Shown here: positions 1-5,753 of the stretch, in pieces
Layout of the letters: every line of letters starts with the position of its first letter
Numbering within the stretch: the first letter of the stretch is position 1
Origin: Alphaproteobacteria bacterium
GTDB lineage: Bacteria > Pseudomonadota > Alphaproteobacteria > Rs-D84
Assembly (NCBI GenBank): GCA_017425725.1
Contig: JAFOXU010000116.1
Location: forward strand, 1 to 6,469
DNA: 6,469 nucleotides
Direction: 5' to 3'
Notes under the pieces: model-generated
What the model saw: the letters and a program-made list of their open reading frames with translations, nothing else
Told to the model about the DNA's origin: nothing
The model's database searches: none
Program-made: the position numbers and the translations under genes

Positions 1-554
1 GTTGGGATATCCAGGTTTTTCGCTTCACGAACAGCGTTCATTTCACGTGGCACGTCAATAACAACCATCGCCTGTGGTGTACCATGCATTTCCATGATAC
101 CGCCGAAAATTCCGCGCAGTTTTTCAACTTCTTTGGTCATAACACCGACTTCTTTCTTTGTCAGACCTAATTTTTCTGCGTTTTCAATATCGGCTTCCAT
201 TTTCTTCAAGCGACGGATAGACTGAGAAACTGTTGTCCAGTTAGTCAACATACCACCCAACCAGCGGTTATTAACATAGAATTGACCACAACGTTCCGCA
301 GCATCTTTTACGATATCTTTCGCCTGATGTTTTGTAGCAACGAACAGAACCTTGCCACCTGCGGCTGCGATTGCTTCCAATGCGACCAAAGAACGGTGCA
401 ACAGTGGTGCAGTTTTGTTCAAATTGATAATATGAATTTTATCTTTAACGCCATAAACATATGGTGTCATCAATGGATTCCAGCGACGTGTGTGGTGACC
501 AAAGTGAACACCTGCTTCCATCAACTGTTTCATTGTAAAAGTTGGCAATGCCAT
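1..554 (-). CDS. rpsB: 30S ribosomal protein S2, 3' end beyond window
   Basis: S2 is a primary 30S subunit protein at the head-body junction and helps load S1. Reading from the ATG at 554 gives 184 complete codons running off the left edge. Family S2 is usually about 240-270 residues, so the C-terminal part is missing. The start MALPTFTMKQLMEAGVHFGH followed by HTRRWNPLM is characteristic of alphaproteobacterial S2. Further family landmarks are KIHIINL, VLFVATKHQAKD, CGQFYVNNRWLGGMLTNW and the VVIDVPRE stretch near the edge. An AAAAAAGGAT ribosome binding site (561-570) sits just upstream of the ATG and fixes the start. A promoter and leader precede it (555-695), and the upstream gene is closed by its own terminator, so rpsB begins a new transcription unit. 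In most bacteria tsf follows rpsB, but that lies outside the window. Identity is essentially certain. Confidence 0.97.
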   Translation of the reverse strand, partial: MALPTFTMKQLMEAGVHFGHHTRRWNPLMTPYVYGVKDKIHIINLNKTAPLLHRSLVALEAIAAAGGKVLFVATKHQAKDIVKDAAERCGQFYVNNRWLGGMLTNWTTVSQSIRRLKKMEADIENAEKLGLTKKEVGVMTKEVEKLRGIFGGIMEMHGTPQAMVVIDVPREMNAVREAKNLDIP

Positions 555-660
555 GATTTTATCCTTTTTTGTGTTGTTATCCTCGCCACCTGCGGTCAGA
601 CCAGAATGTTATCTGGACACAAATTTTGCAGTGTGGTTGTGTTCTTCGCACGATGTGCGT
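555..660 (-). promoter_or_regulatory. rpsB 5' leader with three small hairpins
   Basis: This is the predicted untranslated leader of rpsB, about 105 nt from the inferred start site near 660 to the ATG. In the transcript it can form a 5'-terminal hairpin CGCAC-atc-GTGCG (647-659), a weaker ACAC/GTGT pairing around 617-634, and CCAGA-taacat-TCTGG (601-616). The ribosome binding site is at 561-570. In gammaproteobacteria S2 represses its own mRNA through a structured rpsB leader, so autogenous control is plausible here. I do not recognise a conserved motif that proves it. Confidence 0.45.
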
Positions 661-666
661 GCCAGT

Positions 667-695
667 ATAATACCCCACCCCACCCAAAAAATCAA
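667..695 (-). promoter_or_regulatory. Sigma70-type promoter of rpsB
   Basis: On the minus strand TTGATT (695-690) and TATTAT (672-667) are separated by exactly 17 bases, matching 4/6 and 5/6 of the housekeeping consensus. The spacer is unusual: four Ts followed by GGGTGGGGTGGGG. The transcription start would fall near 660, at the foot of the first leader hairpin. It lies between the terminator of the upstream gene and rpsB, where a promoter is required. Confidence 0.75.
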
Positions 696-716
696 GTAAA
701 AATAAATATTATTTCG

Positions 717-744
717 CAATAAAAATCCCCCAAGATGGGGGATT
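717..744 (-). terminator. Intrinsic terminator of the large cysteine-rich gene
   Basis: A perfect 9-bp stem (AATCCCCCA pairing with TGGGGGATT) with a 3-nt loop starts a few bases after the stop codon at 751-753. In the minus-strand transcript it runs straight into TTTTTATT. This is a classical rho-independent terminator and isolates the upstream gene from rpsB. On the plus strand the T-tract is interrupted (ATTGTATTTTT), so reverse activity would be weaker. Confidence 0.92.
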
Positions 745-750
745 GTATTT

Positions 751-3700
751 TTAGAACTGAGTTGTTTTACAATAATTTGTTTCTTCTCCCCATGTTTTAC
801 AATACTTGTCACCAAACAGTGGATTTTTAGTTTTTGCACACTTTCTGGCACGAACACATGTTTCACACTGCATTGTTTCCCAATTATATGTTGATGTCAA
901 TGTTTCTTGATAGTTAAATGTATCTGTTGACTTTGAACCAGTTAACTTGGTTTCAATATTGTGCTCTTTCGATTCTGACTTTTTGCCGATATTACCCAGC
1001 GTCATAGCACCACCCAAGACAGCGGCACCACCAGCTACTGAAGTTGCAACCATACCAGTAGTAATCACTGAACCTGCTGCAACAGCACTTGTACCACCTG
1101 TGAAAGGTATTGCAGCTATCGCACCTGCGATAAGAATACCGCTAATTATCTTACTCATTGCATTTTTCGGTGGTTTTGGCGCCTTTGGCAGTGCTGAAGA
1201 TTCTGCGAAATCAACGCATGCGGCGCGACCAATCTCACGACGTGCATCCTTAACATTTTCGCCTTGAATTTCAGCAACCCGTTCTCCAATTGTCACATAG
1301 TCTTGCTTCATCTTGGTATCCAATTCATCATACTTTTTATAGTAATTATCCTTGGCAATTTTTAATGCTTGGTTTCCAATAATCATACGCATCTGTTTGG
1401 TCAATCCTGGGAATCTTGCACCACTGGCACCACGACCAATTTTTTGCATATTATCCCCTTGTGCCATACCTTGAACTTCACGACCGGTCAGACAGAATTG
1501 CACTTTTGGATCAGCTTCGATCGACTGTATTGCCATATCTATGTTACGTTGCAAAACAGCCAATTCAGAAGCAATACGTTCTTTTTGTTTCGCCGACAAA
1601 TCCTGATATTCAGCTCTATTCATATACTCATCAATCGTCATCAACTTTCCAGTATCAGGATCAAAATTAACGCTGTCCCAATATATAGTACCATCAATAA
1701 CACCAGCAAACGCTTTCATTGAACCGCTTGCACCATCACCAAGTTCTTCACCGACTACACCAGCAACTTTACGTCCCAGTTCAGTATCCTGAATCATATT
1801 TATATCGTTACGACAAGCATTATAATTCACTTCAAACTGATTAGTCTGAGCATTAAATGTATATTCACAGATTTTATACTCCAACGATCTGGCACCAGAA
1901 TTCTCATCAATTGTCAGGTTAGAGCAATCTTCTGTACTGCCACAAACTTTTATCATTGCAGCATCCGCAGCCTTTTGGCATTGTGTCATCATTTCGTTAT
2001 CGATATTCAGCATAATACCCTGGGCAATTCTGGCTACTTCGTCATATACTGCGTCATCACGAATATTTGATTCACCATAAACCTTTTGACAGCCAACCAA
2101 TTTATCGTACGGACACATTCTGACAATAGAATCTGTATCCAAACCTAAACAGTTTGAATAATCTTCGCCACAACGATCATCACTTTGCAAACATTCTTTT
2201 ACTTCCGTTGTACATGAATCAACACGCATCGCAGCAAGTCTTGCGACAACAAAATCCCAAACGATTGATTTTTGTGCTTCTTCTGCAGACACAGCACTGA
2301 TACCACAATTATTCAGTGGAATCTTACAAATATTCAACATTGCTTCTGGTCTGGACAGACACATATCATATGAACCATCTGGATCTTTTGGATCAATTGA
2401 ATCCTTACATCCCTTTTGGAAACAGGCTGAAATATTACCGATACAGTCTTGTCTTGCATTATCTTCTGCGATGATTTCTGCAGTTTTCAACTGTGGTGCA
2501 ACTTCTTTTAAGAAAGTATCCCAAACCTGACCTGCCACCTTGGTACACTGTTTTGTAACCGATTCGCACAATGGTTTCTTGGCCATCAATGCATCATATG
2601 TAGAAGCAGAGACCTCAATAGTAGACGTCGCCCCTTTGATAAAATAATTCTTTGTTTTCTTAGACGTAGATTTCTTGGTATTGGTTGCATCCATTGCAGA
2701 TGTTGTCGCACATTTTGAAAAATCATCACCACAACCTGCTGTTGTCTGCATACATTCTTTAAATTTTATTGTACACTGACCCAAATCATATTTGTTTGCG
2801 TTTTGATACTGTTCCAATGCCGTTTCACGCAACGCACGTTCTGCGGCCTGTAATTTTTGGGAACTTTGTGTTTTCTTTTGTTTCAGAACGTTTTCATACG
2901 CTGTACAGTCCGATTTAATCTTTTGACCATACATCATTTGCAACATATTAATATCTTTGGCACATTCTGGGATTTGCGCTTTACACAAAGCCGCTGCAGC
3001 CTTGTGCAACGCATCACCTTCTTTATTATCCAACGAATCAGCATCTACAGCAGATGCAGCAAATACATCTTCTTCCTCTTCAAATTCTGCGGCTGCATCC
3101 CACATACTTAAATCAAGCGCTTTTCTTGCTTTCTTTTTCTGTTCCGCTGCCTCCTCTTTTTTTACAGAATTTGCAGCAGCGTTCGCAGCAGCATTTGCAG
3201 CAGCAATCACTTCATCTGCGCTATCACCCATTTCCAATTTTTCAACACCAAATGTTGCCATTTGATATGACTGTTCATCTAACTTTTCAATTTCTGCAAA
3301 AATTGCATCCAATTCTGCATTTTTATCACTGCAAACACATCTGCCACCACTGTCATTATCAATCATGCAGAACGAGTCCATACACCCTTCGTACTTTGCC
3401 TGACATTCTTCACTGACCACAATATTCTTGGCCGCCCCTGCAACCTTGGTTCCTGTACCAACAACCTTTTGCGTTGTTGCTGCACGTGCAGAAACAGTTG
3501 GCCCCTTTGGCGCAGCCGCCCCTGTTGATGCAGATGTACCACCACGAGCCGCCATTGTACGTCCACCTGTTTTACCAGTCGTTGCCGCCGTCCCACCAGT
3601 ATTTGGCGCAGTTTTTGCCCCAGTCGCCGCACGTGCAGACATTGTTTTTGGCGCACTTGTTGTCGCCGCAGTACCACCAATTGAACGCCCAGCAGTCGCA

Positions 3701-3789
3701 CGACCACCACGTGCCGCAGGCGCCGCAAACGCAGTCCCATCAAGCATTACAGACAACAAAGTTAATGATAAAAATAGTACTTTTTTCAT
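751..3789 (-). CDS. Large secreted cysteine-rich C-x6-C repeat protein, unknown function
   Basis: A 1012-residue protein of no family I recognise. It starts with a clear signal peptide (MKK, hydrophobic core 4-16, A-F-A cleavage near residue 22), so it should reach the periplasm or beyond. Residues 23-122 form an Ala/Gly/Thr/Arg/Pro low-complexity linker. From residue 129 onward there are 38 cysteines, many spaced C-x6-C: 129/136, 269/276, 408/415, 449/456, 488/495 and two four-cysteine modules at 339-360 and 526-547. Residues 185-325 are charged and Ala-rich, probably helical or coiled coil. Residues 879-932 are a Gly/Ala-rich hydrophobic stretch, and the tail holds five cysteines (975-1007). 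The ATG at 3789 is set by a GGAAGGG ribosome binding site (3797-3803) and the signal peptide. It is a single-gene unit with its own promoter and terminator. A disulfide-stabilised envelope or surface protein is my inference; no catalytic motif is visible. Confidence 0.93.
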   Translation of the reverse strand: MKKVLFLSLTLLSVMLDGTAFAAPAARGGRATAGRSIGGTAATTSAPKTMSARAATGAKTAPNTGGTAATTGKTGGRTMAARGGTSASTGAAAPKGPTVSARAATTQKVVGTGTKVAGAAKNIVVSEECQAKYEGCMDSFCMIDNDSGGRCVCSDKNAELDAIFAEIEKLDEQSYQMATFGVEKLEMGDSADEVIAAANAAANAAANSVKKEEAAEQKKKARKALDLSMWDAAAEFEEEEDVFAASAVDADSLDNKEGDALHKAAAALCKAQIPECAKDINMLQMMYGQKIKSDCTAYENVLKQKKTQSSQKLQAAERALRETALEQYQNANKYDLGQCTIKFKECMQTTAGCGDDFSKCATTSAMDATNTKKSTSKKTKNYFIKGATSTIEVSASTYDALMAKKPLCESVTKQCTKVAGQVWDTFLKEVAPQLKTAEIIAEDNARQDCIGNISACFQKGCKDSIDPKDPDGSYDMCLSRPEAMLNICKIPLNNCGISAVSAEEAQKSIVWDFVVARLAAMRVDSCTTEVKECLQSDDRCGEDYSNCLGLDTDSIVRMCPYDKLVGCQKVYGESNIRDDAVYDEVARIAQGIMLNIDNEMMTQCQKAADAAMIKVCGSTEDCSNLTIDENSGARSLEYKICEYTFNAQTNQFEVNYNACRNDINMIQDTELGRKVAGVVGEELGDGASGSMKAFAGVIDGTIYWDSVNFDPDTGKLMTIDEYMNRAEYQDLSAKQKERIASELAVLQRNIDMAIQSIEADPKVQFCLTGREVQGMAQGDNMQKIGRGASGARFPGLTKQMRMIIGNQALKIAKDNYYKKYDELDTKMKQDYVTIGERVAEIQGENVKDARREIGRAACVDFAESSALPKAPKPPKNAMSKIISGILIAGAIAAIPFTGGTSAVAAGSVITTGMVATSVAGGAAVLGGAMTLGNIGKKSESKEHNIETKLTGSKSTDTFNYQETLTSTYNWETMQCETCVRARKCAKTKNPLFGDKYCKTWGEETNYCKTTQF
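994..1155 (-). other. Glycine-rich hydrophobic segment in the large cysteine-rich protein
   Basis: Codes for residues 879-932. A run of about 18 hydrophobic residues (ISGILIAGAIAAIPF core) is followed by a Gly/Ala/Val/Thr stretch with small residues at close intervals (VAGGAAVLGG). It can be read as one or two membrane-spanning segments or a glycine-zipper oligomerisation surface. It is flanked by a proline/lysine-rich hinge on the N side and by charged residues and a five-cysteine tail on the C side. Membrane insertion is inferred from composition only. Confidence 0.6.
2149..2214 (-). repeat. Second four-cysteine heptad module (C-x6-C-x6-C-x6-C)
   Basis: Codes for residues 526-547, with cysteines at 526, 533, 540 and 547, exactly seven apart. 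It shares KEC[ML]Q and CG[DE]D[FY]S-x-C with the module at 2710-2775, which points to an internal duplication within the large protein. Confidence 0.85.
2710..2775 (-). repeat. First four-cysteine heptad module (C-x6-C-x6-C-x6-C)
   Basis: Codes for residues 339-360, with cysteines at 339, 346, 353 and 360. About half of its positions are identical or conservatively replaced relative to the module at 2149-2214. Cysteines spaced seven apart fall on one face of an alpha helix, so each module could be two short helices clipped together by disulfides. That structural reading is inference. Confidence 0.85.
3170..3205 (-). repeat. Three 12-bp tandem repeats coding Ala-Ala-Ala-Asn
   Basis: On the plus strand the unit TT[TC]GCAGCAGC[GA] occurs three times in direct succession, differing at two positions only. 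On the coding strand it produces the AAAN repeat at about residues 197-208 of the large cysteine-rich protein. It is probably a slippage-expanded helical spacer, and copy number may vary between strains. Confidence 0.85.
3424..3723 (-). repeat. Low-complexity Ala/Gly/Thr linker coding region
   Basis: Codes for residues 23-122, between the signal peptide and the first cysteine. The short motifs SARAAT and GGTAATT each occur twice. The stretch is visibly richer in G and C than the rest of the gene because of its Ala, Gly and Arg codons. It also lacks stop codons on the opposite strand, which creates a spurious antisense reading frame. It is probably a flexible, cationic linker that may span or contact the cell envelope. 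Confidence 0.8.
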
Positions 3790-3818
3790 AAAATATCCCT
3801 TCCATTTTGTTCAATTTT

Positions 3819-3846
3819 ATCATATTACAGAAAATTTTGAAAGCAA
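3819..3846 (-). promoter_or_regulatory. Promoter of the large cysteine-rich gene
   Basis: On the minus strand TTGCTT (3846-3841) and TATGAT (3824-3819) are separated by 16 bases, in AT-rich DNA between the rplQ terminator and the start codon. The start site would be near 3812, giving a leader of only about 22 nt that carries the GGAAGGG ribosome binding site. The -35 match is modest. Position between a terminator and an isolated gene is the main support. Confidence 0.6.
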
Positions 3847-3861
3847 TTTTTATAATTTTCA

Positions 3862-3890
3862 CAAAAAAATCCCCCGAACGGGGGGACTTT
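3862..3890 (-). terminator. Intrinsic terminator after rplQ, bidirectional in form
   Basis: A C5/G5 stem with a GTTC-type loop lies about 20 bases past the rplQ stop codon and is followed on the minus strand by A then seven Ts. On the plus strand the same stem is followed by AC and eight Ts, so it could terminate either direction. It ends the rplQ transcript and separates it from the large cysteine-rich gene. Confidence 0.92.
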
Positions 3891-3909
3891 TTTTTAAATC
3901 ATTCAGAAA

Positions 3910-4395
3910 TTATTCTGCTGATTCTTCTTTGGCTTTTTTTGCAGATGTTTTTTTTGCAGGTTTTTCTGCAACTTCTTCTGCAACAGGTTCTGCAACTTCT
4001 GCAACTGGTGCAGATGCTTTTTTTGCATTTACATCACGATCGACCAATTCGATGATAGCCATTGGTGCAGCGTCACCATAACGGAAACCAGCCTTTAAAA
4101 CACGTGTATAACCACCTGGGCGGTTTGCATAACGTTTACCCAAAACATCGAACAACTTTTTAACAGTTGCAGCAGAAGAATTACCCAATTCAGATGCTGT
4201 CAAACGACGATTTGCAACAGTATCAACCTTGGCACGAGTAATCAGTTTTTCAACGACACTGCGTAAATCTTTTGCCTTTGGCAAAGTAGTTTTAATCTGT
4301 TCTTTTTCAATCAAGTTTTTTGCCAGACCAATAAACAAGGCCTTGCGTGCATTTGTGTCGCGATTGAATGTACGACCTGCTTTCATATGTCTCAT
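3910..4395 (-). CDS. rplQ: 50S ribosomal protein L17
   Basis: L17 binds 23S rRNA in the large subunit near the exit tunnel. The 161-residue product opens with MRHMKAGRTFNRDTNARKAL and contains EKEQIKTTLPKAKDLR, LFDVLGKRYANRPGGYTRVL and a FRYGDAAPMAIIELVDR core ending, all typical of the family. The conserved core is about residues 1-121. E. coli L17 is 127 residues, so this one carries an extra tail of about 40 residues rich in Ala, Glu, Lys and Val, probably disordered. Such tails vary between alphaproteobacteria. The start is set by an AAAAGGAGT ribosome binding site (4401-4409). It follows rpoA as in the classical alpha operon, but across a 261-base structured gap instead of a short spacer. 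Confidence 0.97.
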   Translation of the reverse strand: MRHMKAGRTFNRDTNARKALFIGLAKNLIEKEQIKTTLPKAKDLRSVVEKLITRAKVDTVANRRLTASELGNSSAATVKKLFDVLGKRYANRPGGYTRVLKAGFRYGDAAPMAIIELVDRDVNAKKASAPVAEVAEPVAEEVAEKPAKKTSAKKAKEESAE

Positions 4396-4450
4396 CGATT
4401 ACTCCTTTTGTGTTTCTGCCCTGCTCTGCCGAGTGGGATTTTTTGAGACA

Positions 4451-4477
4451 CCACAACCCGAAAAATCAGTATTGTGG
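4451..4477 (-). promoter_or_regulatory. Possible hairpin in the rplQ leader
   Basis: CCACAA pairs perfectly with TTGTGG across a 15-nt loop, about 60 bases upstream of rplQ. An eight-base direct repeat, GTGGGATT on the plus strand, occurs at 4433-4440 and again at 4474-4481. The 3' arm could therefore pair alternatively with the second CCAC. The stem is short and its significance is uncertain. Confidence 0.3.
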
Positions 4478-4494
4478 GATTAAAATTCTGTTTT

Positions 4495-4522
4495 ATTCTA
4501 TATAAATCCCCAGCAAATGCAA
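4495..4522 (-). promoter_or_regulatory. Candidate internal promoter of rplQ
   Basis: TTGCAT (4522-4517) and TAGAAT (4500-4495) lie 16 bases apart on the minus strand. The -10 matches 5/6 and the -35 only 3/6 of consensus. It would start transcription near 4488, leaving a leader of about 90 nt. The spacer again contains a GGGG run, as at the rpsB and rpoA promoters. The alternative is that rplQ is read only from the rpoA promoter. Confidence 0.35.
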
Positions 4523-4550
4523 GAAATTTATAAATTACCCCTTGCAGGGA
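4506..4550. repeat. AT-rich palindrome flanked by TGCAAG arms
   Basis: The 12-bp perfect palindrome AATTTATAAATT lies between a TGCAAG arm and its complement CTTGCA. An outer TCCC/GGGA pairing closes with a seven-base bulge on one side. It overlaps the candidate rplQ promoter, so it could be an operator-like site or simply AT-rich sequence. There is no direct evidence of function. Confidence 0.35.
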
Positions 4551-4553
4551 AAG

Positions 4554-4658
4554 AAATTAAATTATGCGAGACGAATGTTGGTGTCACACAGTTCCGAAGT
4601 GTATTGGACATACACGAGGAATCTGTGAACGCCAACAGGCGTCCACAGAATTTAATTT
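4554..4658 (-). ncRNA. Structured RNA element in the rpoA-rplQ gap (candidate cis-regulator)
   Basis: In the minus-strand transcript a 10-bp outer stem (4649-4658 with 4554-4563) overlaps the rpoA stop codon and encloses two hairpins. The first is an 11-bp stem, CTGTGGACGCC with GGCGTTCACAG, around a TGTT loop (4623-4648). It contains one G-U pair in the transcript that would be an A-C mismatch in plus-strand RNA. The second has arms TTCC/GGAA (4592-4595, 4618-4621) and GTGTAT/ATACAC (4599-4604, 4610-4615). The CACAG segment (4627-4623) can pair either with CTGTG upstream in the first hairpin or with CTGTG at 4591-4587, extending the second. No U-tract follows the hairpins, so this is not an ordinary terminator. 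It could be an mRNA processing site, a ribosomal-protein binding site or a small RNA. It matches no RNA family I know. Confidence 0.5.
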
Positions 4659-5685
4659 ATTTGTATGGGTCTTCGTACTTTTTGGACAATTCCGCAATAT
4701 TTTCTGGTGGCCAACCTGGTACTTCCATACCCAAGCCCAATCCCATTGCTTCCAATTGTACTTTGATTTCGTTCAAAGATTTGCGGCCAAAGTTTGGTGT
4801 TTTCAACATATCCGCTTCTGTCTTTTGAACCAATTCGCCCAACCAATTGATTCTGTCGTTCTTCAAGCAGTTATTTGCACGAACAGACAATTCCAATTCG
4901 TCAACATGTTTTAACATTTTTGGATCGAATGGCAATGCATCTTTTGCAGCTTCTTCGTCATTTGAAGAACCGATTTGTGCAGGATCTTCAAAGTTGATAA
5001 ATACAACCAATTGATCTGTCAAGATACGTGCAGCATATGCGATTGCATCTTCTGGAGATACAGAACCGTTTGTTTTAACCGTCAATTCCAATTTATCAAA
5101 GTCTGTTGATTGACCAACACGTGTTTCAGAAACGCTGCTGGCAACATTCAAAATTGGCGAGAAGATAGAATCAACCGGCATTACCCCCAGTGGCAAACCA
5201 TCTGCATGTTGTGATGCAGGAACATAGCCACGGCCTGTTGCCAATGTGATTTCCATATCCAAAGATGCACCTTTGTCCAATGTGCAAATTTCTGCATCTT
5301 TGTTCATAACTTCGACACCACCAGATGTTTCAATCATACCTGCTGTAACAACTGCTGGGCCTTTAACTTTCAAATATGCTTTGTGTTGACCTTCGGTCAA
5401 GGCTTTAAAGTAAACACCTTTCAAATTCAAGATAATATCTGTAACATCTTCACGAACGCCAGAAATACTGGAAAATTCGTGTTGAACGCCATCGATTTTG
5501 ATATAGATAGGTGCACAACCCTGCAAAGAAGACAACAATACACGACGCAATGCGGTACCCAATGTCAAACCGAACCCTTTTTCCAATGGTTCTGCGATTA
5601 AAGTTGCGATATTAGGATTATGTTCATCAACTTTGACTGTCAATTTTTTTGGCTTAATCAAAGTCATCCAGTTTTTTTCAATCAT
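4657..5685 (-). CDS. rpoA: DNA-directed RNA polymerase subunit alpha
   Basis: RpoA dimerises to nucleate RNA polymerase assembly (alpha2-beta-beta'), and its C-terminal domain contacts UP elements and activators. The 342 residues cover the full family length. The N-terminal domain, about 1-235, includes GFGLTLGTALRRVLLSSLQG with the arginine pair needed for assembly, EFSSISGVREDVTDIILNLK, and the GRGYVPA segment. A short acidic linker follows (about 236-255), then the C-terminal domain (about 258-330). In it, VRANNCLKNDRI places Arg269, Asn272 and Cys273 at the DNA-contacting positions of E. coli Arg265, Asn268 and Cys269, and LKTPNFGRKSLNEIK is the second helix-hairpin-helix. The ATG at 5685 is preceded by AAAAGGGA (5691-5698), and MIEKNWMTLIKP agrees with alphaproteobacterial RpoA. 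It is preceded by a cysteine-rich gene rather than rpsK, and has its own strong promoter. Confidence 0.98.
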   Translation of the reverse strand: MIEKNWMTLIKPKKLTVKVDEHNPNIATLIAEPLEKGFGLTLGTALRRVLLSSLQGCAPIYIKIDGVQHEFSSISGVREDVTDIILNLKGVYFKALTEGQHKAYLKVKGPAVVTAGMIETSGGVEVMNKDAEICTLDKGASLDMEITLATGRGYVPASQHADGLPLGVMPVDSIFSPILNVASSVSETRVGQSTDFDKLELTVKTNGSVSPEDAIAYAARILTDQLVVFINFEDPAQIGSSNDEEAAKDALPFDPKMLKHVDELELSVRANNCLKNDRINWLGELVQKTEADMLKTPNFGRKSLNEIKVQLEAMGLGLGMEVPGWPPENIAELSKKYEDPYK

Positions 5686-5725
5686 ATTTTTCCCTTTTAG
5701 CTTAGTTTATTATTTTCGCCAATGG

Positions 5726-5747
5726 TGCGCATACGAACGTGTACGCA
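5726..5747 (-). promoter_or_regulatory. 5'-terminal hairpin of the rpoA leader
   Basis: TGCG pairs with CGCA and the stem continues inward through a G-U pair, with one mismatch, to a small loop. Its first base falls at the predicted transcription start (about 5747), so the rpoA mRNA would begin double-stranded. A 5'-terminal stem is known to slow RNA degradation in bacteria. Binding by a ribosomal protein is an alternative. No S4-type pseudoknot is apparent. Confidence 0.4.
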
Positions 5748-5753
5748 GGTGCA

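Noticed and set aside
282..722. Plus-strand open frame of 146 codons
   Set aside because: It is antisense to rpsB and its promoter. The product resembles no protein, and rpsB on the other strand is certain.
3428..4081. Plus-strand open frame of 217 codons
   Set aside because: It lies antisense to the signal peptide and Ala/Gly linker of the large gene and runs through the rplQ terminator. It arises from GC-rich codons of the linker, and its protein is low-complexity with no recognisable domain.
4536..4620. Short minus-strand ORF of about 27 codons in the rpoA-rplQ gap
   Set aside because: No ribosome binding site precedes its ATG and it runs through the hairpins. The sequence is better explained by RNA structure.
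4623..4648. The 11-bp hairpin after rpoA as an intrinsic terminator
   Set aside because: The stem is strong but is followed by ATTCCTCG in the transcript, with no run of Us.
4554..4658. tRNA, 4.5S RNA or other standard RNA gene in the rpoA-rplQ gap
   Set aside because: The fold is superficially branched, but there is no T-loop GTTC-type motif in the right place, no anticodon arm and no SRP core sequence.
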